Positions 18,556-28,223 of a DNA stretch of 64,000 nt are shown here, piece by piece. Numbering within the stretch: the stretch's first letter is position 1; every line of letters starts with the position of its first letter. The translations under genes and the position numbers were made by a program. The stretch lies in assembly GCA_050949745.1 (NCBI GenBank), contig JBMNGF010000010.1, positions 165,320-229,319 of the forward strand, in the 5' to 3' direction. This DNA is from Syntrophaceticus sp050949745. Its GTDB lineage: Bacteria > Bacillota > DSM-12270 > Thermacetogeniales > Thermacetogeniaceae. A model generated the notes under the pieces. It was not told the origin of the DNA and did no database searches. It was given only the letters and a program-made list of their open reading frames with translations.

Positions 18556-18568
18556 AACTAAACCACCC

Positions 18569-19756
18569 CTATTCCAATAAATAACGGCAATGTTTCTGCA
18601 TTTCAGCCTGAGTACGTGCTTGATGGTAATTTTCATCTATTATACCGCCCATACCATAACCCACTCTTACTCGAAACCCTGTCTTTAATTTAATTGCTAC
18701 AGCTACCCTTTCAATCATTTTTTCAATAATAGCAGGCTGTTCAACTTTAGTTACAACAGCGTATTCATCCCCACCGATCAGAGCAACAAGATCACACTCA
18801 TTTTTGCCGTTGGATCTGCCCCTAATCACGGTACGGATCAACTGTAAAATGGATACCTTTGTGTTTTGAACCTCATACTCAGTATGCATTTTTACATAAC
18901 TACCGAAAGCCTGCAGGTCAAAAAGGATTACCGATTCCTTTCCTGTCAGTGATGTTCCTAAAATATCCAACCGGGGGTCATTTTTGTCTGTAATCCCGAT
19001 TACCAGGTCACGTACTACCTCATATTCTAGCCGCTGAGGTTCCAGGCCGAGACCGGCAAAGCCTTTAAACTTTCTTTCGATAGCACACATTTGGTCAAAA
19101 ATGGCAACCAACTGCGCCAGATTGCCGCCCGGCGCAGCATACTGTGCCGGATTGTAGTGAAAAATATCTAACCTGATCATATTGCTGACATTTAGAGCAT
19201 CACAGACCAGGTTCAGAGTGTGCGACCGGATCTTGACATGATGATGCATAGCTACAGCCTCAAGAACTTTTTCCGAACAATGATACTTTTTCGCAATCTG
19301 GTAACTAACATCGATATGGGTATGTAAAGGCACTATCCACTCCGCCCAATTCATCCCCGGATAGTTGCGTAAATGAGCAGGCACCTTCCCCTTACGAACC
19401 GCAGAGAATTCAAAAAACCTGTCATCCACCTCTTTTCCTTTGCCAACATCATGGAAAATGACAGCATCAACAAGCTCCTCTCTCGTTATCTGGAAAACAT
19501 CCAAAACACTATCAGAAATAGTTGCGGCTTTTTCTAACATACGGATAATGTGGTGAAACTGGTTTTCGCCGGCTGAAGTTATTTCTAAGAGAGGCAATAG
19601 TTCCTTAACCTGATATAACCTTTCCACATAGGGAACTATCTTTGAATTAAACACTTGCAGCAGTGTTTGATAGAAATGCTCCCTACTGATAGAATGCTCT
19701 TTATCCTGACCAAAATCATGCAACTCCCCTTTGTCGTCCGTGGCCCCGTGTTCCAT
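18569..19756 (-). CDS. HD domain protein with C-terminal GGDEF-like domain
   Basis: 395 residues. Residues about 70-190 form an HD phosphohydrolase domain (IFHDVGKGKEVDDRF, HTHIDVSYQIAKKYH, AVAMHHHVKIRSHTLN). Residues about 255-390 are GGDEF-like: VILFDLQAFGSYVKMH, ALIGGDEYAVVTK (active-site variant GGDEY) and a shortened end. It may make or sense c-di-GMP or act on another nucleotide; which is not decidable from sequence. It sits between secA and prfB, which are neighbours in most Firmicutes, 13 bases from the prfB start, so it is co-transcribed with both. Start ATG 19756 after agggggtg. Confidence 0.75.
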   Translation of the reverse strand: MEHGATDDKGELHDFGQDKEHSISREHFYQTLLQVFNSKIVPYVERLYQVKELLPLLEITSAGENQFHHIIRMLEKAATISDSVLDVFQITREELVDAVIFHDVGKGKEVDDRFFEFSAVRKGKVPAHLRNYPGMNWAEWIVPLHTHIDVSYQIAKKYHCSEKVLEAVAMHHHVKIRSHTLNLVCDALNVSNMIRLDIFHYNPAQYAAPGGNLAQLVAIFDQMCAIERKFKGFAGLGLEPQRLEYEVVRDLVIGITDKNDPRLDILGTSLTGKESVILFDLQAFGSYVKMHTEYEVQNTKVSILQLIRTVIRGRSNGKNECDLVALIGGDEYAVVTKVEQPAIIEKMIERVAVAIKLKTGFRVRVGYGMGGIIDENYHQARTQAEMQKHCRYLLE

Positions 19757-19788
19757 GGGCCCACCCCCTAAATATTATTAGGTCACAC

Positions 19789-22455
19789 CTACCTGCCACA
19801 GCAGCGTTTATATTTTTTGCCGCTTCCGCATGGACAGGGATCATTTCTCCCCACTTTAGGGCCTACCCTTCTCGGTGTGCGCTCTGTTTCCTCACCACGA
19901 TTTTCAACCACATGGCTCACTCTCTGCTCCTGCTCCTGGGGAACAAGGCGCACCTTGTAAAGATAGCGAACGACTTCTTCCTGAATAGTATCGATCATCT
20001 CTTGGAACATATTATAAGCTTCGAATTTATACTCGACTAATGGGTCCTTTTGGCCGTAAGCTCTCAACCCGATCCCTGTGCGCAGTTGATCCATAGCATC
20101 AAGGTGATCCATCCACTTGCTGTCGACAACCCTCAACAGTATGAAACGCTCTAGATCCCGCATGGTCTCAGAGCCTAATTCATCTTCCCTGACCTGCCAG
20201 TGATCCAGCGCTTCATCTATCAACCGTTCTTGAATGTCTTCCCGGGAACCGAGTTCCTGCAGTTCACTGAGAGAAACCATTCCCTCTCTGAGAAAGCTTT
20301 GCTCCCCATACTTTATCAAACTCTCTAAATCCCATTCCTCAGGGTATTTCCCCTCTGCAGTATATAGCTCAACAGCAGAACCAATAACACCGGTGATCAT
20401 TTCCTGCAGAGACTCCTGCAGATCCTCTCCCATCAAAACCCGGCGTCGCTGACTATAGATAACCTCTCTCTGCTGGTTCATCACATCATCATATTGCAAA
20501 ACATTTTTACGCATCTCAAAGTTACGGTTTTCTACCTTTTTCTGTGCAGATTCAATAGATCGGGTTACCAACGGATGCTCTACAGGGACGCTGTCATCCA
20601 TCCCCAGTTTATCCATTACCCCAGAGATATTGTCTGAACCAAATAGACGCATGAGGTCATCTTCCAGGGAAACATAGAAACGTGAAGAACCAGGATCACC
20701 CTGGCGTCCGGCACGGCCACGCAGCTGGTTGTCTATTCGCCTGCTCTCATGGCGTTCGGTGCCTATGATATGCAGGCCACCTAAAGCAACCACCTTCTCA
20801 TGCTCTGCATCTGTTTCTTTTTTGAATTTATCTACTAAACGGCGGTATTCCTCACGAACAGACGCCACATCCTCAGATGAGGGACTGCCTAATTCAGAGG
20901 CTTCCGCTACCACCTCTGGAGCAATTCCCCTGAGCAGCAATTCCTCTTTAGCCAGGTGTTCAGGGTTACCCCCTAAAATAATGTCAGTTCCACGTCCAGC
21001 CATATTGGTAGCTATCGTCACCATGCCAAGTCTGCCTGCTTGAGAAACAATTTTTGCTTCCTGTTCATGGAACTTAGCATTTAACACCTGATGGGGAATC
21101 CCCCGCTTCTTTAATATCTTACTTAATAACTCAGATTTCTCAATAGATATTGTACCAACCAGCACCGGCTGGCCAGTTTCATGACATTGAACTATCTCTT
21201 CTACACTGGCCGCAAATTTTCCTTGCTCTGTTCGATAAATAGCATCAGGAAAGTCATGTCGAATCATGGGCCTATGAGTCGGAATCACTACCACATCCAA
21301 ACCATATATTTTACGAAACTCCTCTTCCTCAGTGGCAGCGGTACCAGTCATACCAGCCAATTTACTGTACATACGGAAGTAATTCTGGAAAGTAATCGTA
21401 GCCAGTGTCTGAGACTCTCGCTCGATCTTTACCCCTTCTTTGGCTTCAATGGCCTGGTGGAGTCCTTCGCTGAAACGCCTACCAAACATAAGGCGCCCAG
21501 TAAACTCGTCAACAATAATAACCTGCCCATCCTTCACCACATAGTCTCTGTCACGTTTCATCAAAGCATGGGCACGCAGTCCTTGATAAACTTGATGCGC
21601 TAAATCTAAGTTTTCCTCATCTGATAGATTCTCAATGCCCAGGAGTTTTTCCGCTCTCCGGGTTCCCTCTTCGGTCAAAGCAACCGTGTGTAGCTTCTCA
21701 TCCACCTGGTAATCGGTTTCCTTTTGCAGCTTAGGAATCACCTGCGCAACCCTATAATAAAGGTCAGTCGGTTTGTCCGCCTGTCCTGATATGATCAACG
21801 GAGTACGCGCCTCATCGATCAAAATACTGTCCACCTCATCGACAATAGCAAAGCTCAGATCACGCTGCACCATCTCAGATTTCCGCATAGACATATTGTC
21901 CCGTAAATAGTCAAAACCAAATTCATTGTTGGTGCCGTAAATAACATCTGCATTATAAGCAGCTCTACGCTCTTGTGCATCCAAACCGTGGACAATCAAA
22001 CCAACATTGAGCCCGAGAAAACGGTAAACTCCACCCATCCATTCACTGTCCCGTTTTGCCAGATAGTCGTTTACAGTAATGATATGCACCCCTTGACCGG
22101 ATAAGGCGCTGAGGTAAGCGGGCATAGTAGCCACCAATGTCTTTCCTTCACCGGTTTTCATTTCGGCGATTCTCCCCTGATGCAGGACTATACCACCCAT
22201 CAGCTGTACATCATAGGGGCGCATGCCCAGCACTCTCCAGGAGGCCTCCCGAGCAACCGCAAAGGCTTCAGGAAGCAAGTCATCGAGGGTTTCACCCTGA
22301 GCAAGGCGCTCCTTAAACTCTGAAGTTTTTGCCCGCAGAGCCTCATCGGACAAGACATTGATCTCCGGCTCAATGCCATTAATTATATCAACAGTCTTTT
22401 GCAAGCGTCTGATGTCACGTGCATTATCATCGAATAAGTTTTTTATCGCATTCAA
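19789..22455 (-). CDS. secA: protein translocase ATPase SecA
   Basis: About 888 residues, complete. DEAD motor: MKTGEGKTLVA Walker A, IVDEVDSILIDEARTPLI, ITVNDYLAKRDSEWMGG; second motor fold with NMAGRGTDIILGGNPEHL and RGRAGRQGDPGSSRFY; helical scaffold and C-terminal SEC-C zinc motif GRNDPCPCGSGKKYKRCC. Drives preproteins through SecYEG. Start chosen at ATG 22455 (MLNAIKNLFDDN), which gives the usual SecA N-terminus; the frame opens 66 bases earlier without family similarity. Confidence 0.97.
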   Translation of the reverse strand: MNAIKNLFDDNARDIRRLQKTVDIINGIEPEINVLSDEALRAKTSEFKERLAQGETLDDLLPEAFAVAREASWRVLGMRPYDVQLMGGIVLHQGRIAEMKTGEGKTLVATMPAYLSALSGQGVHIITVNDYLAKRDSEWMGGVYRFLGLNVGLIVHGLDAQERRAAYNADVIYGTNNEFGFDYLRDNMSMRKSEMVQRDLSFAIVDEVDSILIDEARTPLIISGQADKPTDLYYRVAQVIPKLQKETDYQVDEKLHTVALTEEGTRRAEKLLGIENLSDEENLDLAHQVYQGLRAHALMKRDRDYVVKDGQVIIVDEFTGRLMFGRRFSEGLHQAIEAKEGVKIERESQTLATITFQNYFRMYSKLAGMTGTAATEEEEFRKIYGLDVVVIPTHRPMIRHDFPDAIYRTEQGKFAASVEEIVQCHETGQPVLVGTISIEKSELLSKILKKRGIPHQVLNAKFHEQEAKIVSQAGRLGMVTIATNMAGRGTDIILGGNPEHLAKEELLLRGIAPEVVAEASELGSPSSEDVASVREEYRRLVDKFKKETDAEHEKVVALGGLHIIGTERHESRRIDNQLRGRAGRQGDPGSSRFYVSLEDDLMRLFGSDNISGVMDKLGMDDSVPVEHPLVTRSIESAQKKVENRNFEMRKNVLQYDDVMNQQREVIYSQRRRVLMGEDLQESLQEMITGVIGSAVELYTAEGKYPEEWDLESLIKYGEQSFLREGMVSLSELQELGSREDIQERLIDEALDHWQVREDELGSETMRDLERFILLRVVDSKWMDHLDAMDQLRTGIGLRAYGQKDPLVEYKFEAYNMFQEMIDTIQEEVVRYLYKVRLVPQEQEQRVSHVVENRGEETERTPRRVGPKVGRNDPCPCGSGKKYKRCCGR

Positions 22456-22541
22456 CATCCTCAAAAACACCCTCTTTCTCCCAACCGCTTTTATTTTAAC
22501 ACCTACTACAGCTCCTGACAATACAATAAGACAATCAAACA

Positions 22542-22561
22542 GGGACCCTGCAAAGGGTCCC
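22542..22561 (-). terminator. terminator after hpf
   Basis: GGGACCC/GGGTCCC stem with a short loop, followed on the minus strand by TGTTTGATTG; 50 bases downstream of the hpf stop. Confidence 0.65.
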
Positions 22562-22611
22562 CGCTTAACTCTATCATAGGTCTAACATTTTGTGCCTAAC
22601 ACATTAAAGAC

Positions 22612-23148
22612 TTACACCTCTGGTTCAATAAGACCGTAATTTCCGTCCTTTCTCTTATAAAGGACATTAACTTGTTCTGTTTCGGCGTTCCTGAAAACAT
22701 AAAAGTCGTGACCCAGCAAATTCATCTGCAGAATCGCCTCATCGACCGGCATCGGTTTCATCATGAAACGCTTTGTTTTTACAATAGTAGCTTCTTCTTC
22801 TTTCTTGCCACTTTCGCCCATCTCTGCGATCAGAGCTTTAAGACCCTGGTTGCGAAACTTACGGTATAGCCTAGTGCGGTATTTACGAACCTGCCTTTCC
22901 AATTTTTCTGATACAGCATCCACTGCCTCATAAAAGCTCTCTCTGCTCATATCCTCTCCGCGCAGAATCATACCACCATTAAGAGGAATAGTCACTTCCA
23001 CCGAATAGTTATCACCAACTGTCGACACCGTAACCTGTGCTTCTTGGATGGAATCAAAATACCGGGTTAACCTTGTCAGCTTCTTTTCTAAATAACTCTT
23101 AAGTGCATCAGTAACCACAGCATTTTTACCCCGGATGGTGATTTTCAC
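22612..23148 (-). CDS. hpf: long-form ribosome hibernation promoting factor
   Basis: 178 residues. N-terminal HPF/RaiA domain (MKITIRGKNAVVTDALKSYL, ...VEVTIPLNGGMILRGEDMS...FYEAVDAVSEKLERQVRKY) and C-terminal dimerisation domain (KRFMMKPMPVDEAILQMNLL, GHDFYVFRNAETEQVNVLYK, DGNYGLIEP). Produces inactive 100S ribosomes in stationary phase. Start after ggaggtaag. Same neighbour of secA as B. subtilis yvyD. Confidence 0.96.
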   Translation of the reverse strand: MKITIRGKNAVVTDALKSYLEKKLTRLTRYFDSIQEAQVTVSTVGDNYSVEVTIPLNGGMILRGEDMSRESFYEAVDAVSEKLERQVRKYRTRLYRKFRNQGLKALIAEMGESGKKEEEATIVKTKRFMMKPMPVDEAILQMNLLGHDFYVFRNAETEQVNVLYKRKDGNYGLIEPEV

Positions 23149-23240
23149 CTTACCTCCACCCCCTATAGATAGAATGATCTCTCCTTTATATTATTCCCTT
23201 TTAAGGATAATAATCCTGCTCTCCACAACTAAAAAAGAAA

Positions 23241-23264
23241 AGAGCCTTTTTTATCAAAGGCTCT
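23241..23264 (-). terminator. terminator of cspA
   Basis: AGAGCCTTT/AAAGGCTCT stem, then TTTCTTTTTT on the minus strand, 35 bases after the cspA stop. Confidence 0.85.
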
Positions 23265-23298
23265 ATAATTTTCTAAAAAAATATCCAATTTTAAATAT

Positions 23299-23496
23299 TT
23301 ATAATTTCACAACATTAGATGCCTGAGGACCGCGAGAACCTTCAACAATATCAAACTCTACCTGTTGACCCTCTGCTAATGTTTTGAAACCATCCTCTTG
23401 AATTGCCGAATAATGGACAAAAACATCTCCACCTTCATCACATTCGATGAAGCCATAGCCCTTTTCCTGATTAAACCATTTGACTCTGCCCTGCAT
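23299..23496 (-). CDS. cold shock protein
   Basis: 65-residue CSD protein with both RNA-binding motifs, KGYGFIECD (RNP1-type) and VFVHYSAI (RNP2-type), starting MQGRVKWFNQEKGYGF. Nucleic-acid chaperone of the OB fold. Strong taggaggaatgttcc site. The 390 bases upstream contain its leader and a DnaA-box cluster. Confidence 0.95.
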   Translation of the reverse strand: MQGRVKWFNQEKGYGFIECDEGGDVFVHYSAIQEDGFKTLAEGQQVEFDIVEGSRGPQASNVVKL

Positions 23497-23743
23497 TATG
23501 GAACATTCCTCCTAAAATAATATCCCCGTGCCTGTCCCGACTTTATTCGGAACCACGAAGTAGTTAAATAATATCACAGAATTATTTCAACTGTCAATGA
23601 AAAGTAAAACAACTGAAATTACCTATAAAATATCGTGATATTTTATACCATAATACGTTAACAGCTCAAAACACGCCCATAAAACCATAAACCTGAGGTG
23701 TCTAAAAAAAACTACCCACATTTCCAGTTATTGCCTTATTGCC

Positions 23744-23817
23744 TGTGGATAATGTGGATAAACCTGTTCATAACCCGTATATCAAGGAAAATCACATGTG
23801 GATTAAGTTGTGGATGT
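23744..23817 (+). promoter_or_regulatory. cluster of four DnaA-box-like sites
   Basis: TGTGGATAA at 23744-23752 and again at 23753-23761 (two perfect DnaA boxes abutting), TGTGGATTA at 23797-23805 and TGTGGATGT at 23809-23817, all on the same strand, in an intergenic stretch between cspA and the Na/Pi cotransporter gene. Perfect match to the consensus (TTATCCACA on the other strand) is seen; DnaA binding is inferred. The rest of 23497-23886 is AT-rich without a gene. Confidence 0.5.
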
Positions 23818-23886
23818 GTAGTTATATGTCATATATTGCTAAATAGATCTATATTCTTCCGCAATTTATTACATTAAAAGATACCG

Positions 23887-25491
23887 TCAAAAATGTTTCA
23901 GTACAACTTCAGCGATATTATTTGAATGATCGGCAATACGCTCAAGATTACTGATGATATCTAGGAATATTACCCCTGATATAGGGTAACAAACACCCTT
24001 ATTCAAGCGTACCAAATGGCTCTGTCGCAGATCCTTTTCCATCTGGTCGATGAGCGGCTCAGTCTGTAAAACTAGTCGGGCTTTTTCCTTGTTTTCCTCC
24101 TGCAGCGATTCTATGGCATTATTAAAGACCCCAGACACTAAAAGGTACATCTCATCCAATTCCTTGACAGCAGAATCACTAAAAGGAAGGTTGTCTTCAA
24201 TCCTAATACGAGCTAAATCAGCAATATTCTCTGCATGATCCCCCACCCTCTCAATATCTATTACAGCATTCAAAAGGCCGGTATGCCTTCCGGAGAGAGT
24301 TGGTGAAAAGCCCTTCTGCGACAACTTCGCTAGGTAAACAGTGATCTCCCTTTCCAATTCATCTGTAATTTCTTCATCCTTTAGGGTTGCGTCCAGGCAT
24401 TTTTCATCTTTCTTATAAAATCCCTCTACAGCTGAACCTAAGCTTCTGTCAGCTATAGTAGCCATCCTAATTATTTCTTTTTTTGACAGAGATAAAGCAA
24501 CAGCAGGGTTATCAAACATCCGCTCATCCAGATATATAGGCCCTTTTTGCTCTATTTGGACTGTTCCAGGCAGTATTCTTTCAATAAATCTGGCATAGAG
24601 ACTTACAAAGGGCAGAAACAAACAGGTATTGAGAACATTAAACGAGGTATGGGCATTTGCAATTAACCTAGCCGGCTGGTCTGGGGAAATAAGGTATACA
24701 AATTCCTTAAATACCGGTAGAAGCAGCATAAAGATTATAGTCCCAATAACATTAAACATCACATGAGCAGCTGCCGCTCTCCTAGCGTTAAGGTTTGTTC
24801 CAATGCTGGCCAAGATAGAGGTAATACAAGTCCCAATGTTATCACCAAAAAGCACAGGGACAGCTGCATCAAAGGTGATAATACCCTGAGAAGCTAAAGC
24901 GATCAATATACCAATAGTAGCTGAACTGCTTTGGATAATGCATGTGGTAATAATACCCACTAATATACCAAGTAATGGGTTACGGGATAAATTGGCGATG
25001 AACCCCACAAAGACAGGATTGTCTTTCAAAGGCCCCACAGAACTGGTCATTATCTCAAGCCCAAGAAAAAGAATGCCGAGCCCTAAAATAAACTGGCCTA
25101 TGTAGTGGTAAACCCGTTTTTTGCTGAAAAAATTCAGACAAAACCCTATCGCGATTATCAAAAATATATAATCTGTCAATTTGAAAGCGATTATTTGAGC
25201 AGTGATCGTTGTGCCTATATTTGCTCCCATAATCACTCCGATCGCCTGTTTCAGTGTCATCAAACCGGCATTGACAAAACTGACCACCAGCACCGCTGTA
25301 GCGCTGCTACTTTGAATGGTGGCAGTTACAAGAGCTCCCAATAAAACAGCGATAACAGGATATCTAGTTGCCCGCTCCAGAATTTTACGGAGCCTGTCAC
25401 CGGCAACCTTTTGCAGTCCATCTCCCATACTCTTCATGCCAAAAAGAAATAAAGCCAGACCGCCAAATATACCAATTATTATATTAAACAA
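23887..25491 (-). CDS. Na/Pi cotransporter family protein with PhoU-like tail
   Basis: 534 residues. Two inverted membrane repeats carry the family signature QSSSAT (TIQSSSATAVLVVSFVNAG; CIIQSSSATIGILIALASQG) plus GANIGTTITAQ and GDNIGTCITS. The last 200 residues form a PhoU-like helical domain (ERVGDHAENIADLARIRIE; LERIADHSNNIAEVVL). Likely imports phosphate with Na+ or extrudes it under control of the soluble domain. Divergent from the DUF3243 gene. Confidence 0.9.
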   Translation of the reverse strand: MFNIIIGIFGGLALFLFGMKSMGDGLQKVAGDRLRKILERATRYPVIAVLLGALVTATIQSSSATAVLVVSFVNAGLMTLKQAIGVIMGANIGTTITAQIIAFKLTDYIFLIIAIGFCLNFFSKKRVYHYIGQFILGLGILFLGLEIMTSSVGPLKDNPVFVGFIANLSRNPLLGILVGIITTCIIQSSSATIGILIALASQGIITFDAAVPVLFGDNIGTCITSILASIGTNLNARRAAAAHVMFNVIGTIIFMLLLPVFKEFVYLISPDQPARLIANAHTSFNVLNTCLFLPFVSLYARFIERILPGTVQIEQKGPIYLDERMFDNPAVALSLSKKEIIRMATIADRSLGSAVEGFYKKDEKCLDATLKDEEITDELEREITVYLAKLSQKGFSPTLSGRHTGLLNAVIDIERVGDHAENIADLARIRIEDNLPFSDSAVKELDEMYLLVSGVFNNAIESLQEENKEKARLVLQTEPLIDQMEKDLRQSHLVRLNKGVCYPISGVIFLDIISNLERIADHSNNIAEVVLKHF

Positions 25492-25669
25492 TTACAGCCA
25501 CCTCTTCGTTTTCGCCAATATTAGCCCCTAATTCTTTTCGACAAACTTTTTACTTTCCCTTCAGGATGAAACTGTTATTTGCTATATTTATTTGGCGCAT
25601 TCCGTATATTATCAGATAAAGCTGAAAAACTATGAAGAGAAACATATGCACTTACTAAGGAGGATTGCT

Positions 25670-25921
25670 ATGGATATAAAAACTTTTGATCAGTGGATCG
25701 ATACCTTATCTACAGCTCTAAATGCCGGCCAACAAGCGGGACTCTCCCAGGAGCAGATCCAAAACTCAGCAAAGATGCTAGGGGATTATCTTTATTCAAA
25801 TGTAGTCCCAGATGCCCCGGAAAACAAGGTAATCAAAGCCTTATGGGAAAATGGCAATGAACAAGAAAGACAAAGCCTGGCCAATATGATGGTAAGAATG
25901 GTAGAATCCCATCAACAATAA
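25670..25921 (+). CDS. DUF3243 domain protein
   Basis: 83 residues; MDIKTFDQWIDTLSTALNAG opening and LGDYLYSNVVPDAPENKVIK match the DUF3243 family (B. subtilis YmfJ type), helical and soluble, function unknown. ATG 25670 is preceded by aaggagg at 25657-25663; the longer in-frame opening at 25592 is not supported. Followed by a strong hairpin. Confidence 0.8.
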   Translation: MDIKTFDQWIDTLSTALNAGQQAGLSQEQIQNSAKMLGDYLYSNVVPDAPENKVIKALWENGNEQERQSLANMMVRMVESHQQ

Positions 25922-25957
25922 TTCCTAACTGCTTTTTCAAACCTTCCCTATATAGAA

Positions 25958-25982
25958 TGCCCCCAATACTAATTTGGGGGCA
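25958..25982. terminator. bidirectional terminator between convergent genes
   Basis: TGCCCCCAA/TTGGGGGCA stem with a 7-nt loop between the DUF3243 gene and the convergent kinase gene. Confidence 0.7.
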
Positions 25983-26027
25983 GTTATTGATCCCTTCATT
26001 GTAGTTTTTGGGATGATTAGAGGGCCA

Positions 26028-28223
26028 CTAATTCTCACTTTTGGCTTGTTCCTGTAGTTCTACCTCTCTGTTGGCGTCTTGATACCAAGGATAGTTGCCC
26101 GTAATATAAATTGCACCGATCTTTTCAGAATCATCACAGATAAGCAGGTGCACTTCGCGAAGCAATTCTGACCCAGTATAGGGCTTTGCTAAAAAGCGGT
26201 ACTCTTGCTGCAGCACTTTGCTTAAATCGGTCCTGGTTTCAGGATATCCGCTAATTAGGAGCGCCTTTAGTCCCGGCTTTTTTTCCTGGAGTATCTGGAC
26301 AAGCTCAATACCTCTTTTATCTGGCAGGATCAGATCGCTTATCACCAGGTCAAAATCTCCCCTATTACTCTCAAATAAATCTAATGCTTCGCCTGCTTTC
26401 CTACACATAAATACCGCATAGCCGTTTTCCAACAGTACTCTCCCTGTCAAAGTCATCACATCTGGATCATCCTCAACCAAAAGAATTCTTTCCCCTCTCC
26501 CGCAGAAATGTTCCATACCTGCACTCTTTTTTCTAGGCAGAGATAGGTACGAGATACTGTTTGCCGCTGGAAGATATATATTAAAAGTACTGCCCTCTCC
26601 CGGCTTGCTCTGCACATCGATCCAGCCTCTGTGCGCCTCAATAATATTGTATGCCACCGCCAGTCCGAGCCCTGTGCCCTTTCCTGGCTCCTTGGTCGTA
26701 AACAAGGGCTTAAATATCTGCGAAATGATACTATCAGGGATGCCTGTGCCGGTATCACTGATAGCTATGCAGACAGCTTGATGGGAGCAATCATCATCGA
26801 TTACGACATTTTTTGTCTTGACAGTAATAGTCCCCCCCAGAGACATGGCATCCCTAGCATTCAGCATCAGGTTAATGATCACCTGCTCAATATTAGCTGC
26901 ATCTGCATTAACCATCCAGAGATCTTCAGCAAGCTCAAGATGAACTGCCACATCCTCTCCGAGCATCTGCTTAAACATTTTTTGCAGTTCCCACAGATTC
27001 TGATTAATATCGACAAGCTCTTTTGACTGTTCTTGCTCTCTGGTTAACAACATCAACTGGCGGTTCAACCGAGATGCTTTCTCAATAGCCTTACCTATCT
27101 TAGAGCGAATAAAAATCAATGAGTCATCCCTGATATAGAGATCTACTGATGCTTGAATAACAGTTAGTTGGTTGTTTATTTCATGTGCTAAGCCACTGGC
27201 AAGCTGCCCAATAGCCTCCATCTTCTGTGCACAATAGAGCTGTTTGTAAACAACCTCTTGAGCCATCTTGTGATCAGTAATATCGCAGAAAGTCCCTAGG
27301 ATAACCAGCTTGTCCTTAATTATAGCAGCCCCGTAGCTGAAACTAATCCATTTTTCCTGCCCTCCCCTGGACAGGATTTTTATCTCCTTTCCAAGCAAAT
27401 CCACTTGATATCCTGCTTCATCTTTCTGTAAAATATCCTGGTGCTCGGGGTGAACAAGTTCCCTTAGATTCATCTTTAATAAATCGTCTTTGCTGTATCC
27501 AGTGATTTTCTCAGCTTCTGAATTAGCATAACATATTCTGTCCCCCTGAATAATACATATCCCGCAAGCAGCATTTTCAGTAAGCACACGAAACTTTTCT
27601 TCACTATCCCGCAGCGCCTGTTCCGTTTTTTTGTGTTGGGCAGTTTCGACCATCTCCCAGCGGCCGTCTCTTTTTAATAGAGCAAACTGATGGCTGTTGA
27701 CCACATCAATAACATCAGATGCCCTACAGCAGGGGAGAGCATAGGAACATAAGATTATCATCTGCTGTTGTTCGCTCATCTCGTCGAGAACAGCTTCATA
27801 TTCCATAAAACTCCTCCAATCCTTCTGCTCTAACCAGGCTGTATTGCCTGATACCCGCAAGCCATCATATCCCTGGGAGATGGCATGATCCATTTTCATA
27901 ATCCAGTTATTGAGTATATTTTGCAAATGCATTTTCCCGTCACAGCAATACCAGTCGGTGTACGGAACAATCTCTAGCTGGCCATTGGCAAGATAATGAT
28001 CAGAATTAGGAATAACACTAGCCGCTGCTTCTCTTACCTCCTGTTCATCAAGAGGATCTGAAACAACCCACAAACAAAACTCATTGTTCTCCAAGCCTGC
28101 TGTAAAAAATGGCAAAAGCATAGTGATCAAATCCTGTTTTGTCTGGTAAAAGTTGCAGAAGTGCATGCCCCACGGAACATCGCCGATAATATCAATACCA
28201 GACCTTCTGAGATTCCTTCCCAT
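26028..28223 (-). CDS. hybrid sensor histidine kinase: MEDS-PAS-HisKA-HATPase-receiver
   Basis: 731 residues. Residues about 10-190 are a MEDS (DcmR-type sensory) domain (GMHFCNFYQTKQDLITMLLP, ENNEFCLWVVSDPL, GYDGLRVSGNTAWL). A PAS domain follows (about 205-320), then HisKA with phospho-His in LASGLAHEINNQLTVIQ, HATPase with N box NLMLNARDAM and G boxes DTGTGIPD and GKGTGLGLAV, and a C-terminal receiver (about 590-700) with ILLVEDDPDVM and phospho-Asp in LVISDLILPDKRG. No response regulator is adjacent. MEDS domains are found in regulators of C1 metabolism; the ligand here is unknown. Cys-rich points (WYCCDGK, YALPCCRASD) could bind metal or sense redox (inference). Confidence 0.9.
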   Translation of the reverse strand: MGRNLRRSGIDIIGDVPWGMHFCNFYQTKQDLITMLLPFFTAGLENNEFCLWVVSDPLDEQEVREAAASVIPNSDHYLANGQLEIVPYTDWYCCDGKMHLQNILNNWIMKMDHAISQGYDGLRVSGNTAWLEQKDWRSFMEYEAVLDEMSEQQQMIILCSYALPCCRASDVIDVVNSHQFALLKRDGRWEMVETAQHKKTEQALRDSEEKFRVLTENAACGICIIQGDRICYANSEAEKITGYSKDDLLKMNLRELVHPEHQDILQKDEAGYQVDLLGKEIKILSRGGQEKWISFSYGAAIIKDKLVILGTFCDITDHKMAQEVVYKQLYCAQKMEAIGQLASGLAHEINNQLTVIQASVDLYIRDDSLIFIRSKIGKAIEKASRLNRQLMLLTREQEQSKELVDINQNLWELQKMFKQMLGEDVAVHLELAEDLWMVNADAANIEQVIINLMLNARDAMSLGGTITVKTKNVVIDDDCSHQAVCIAISDTGTGIPDSIISQIFKPLFTTKEPGKGTGLGLAVAYNIIEAHRGWIDVQSKPGEGSTFNIYLPAANSISYLSLPRKKSAGMEHFCGRGERILLVEDDPDVMTLTGRVLLENGYAVFMCRKAGEALDLFESNRGDFDLVISDLILPDKRGIELVQILQEKKPGLKALLISGYPETRTDLSKVLQQEYRFLAKPYTGSELLREVHLLICDDSEKIGAIYITGNYPWYQDANREVELQEQAKSEN

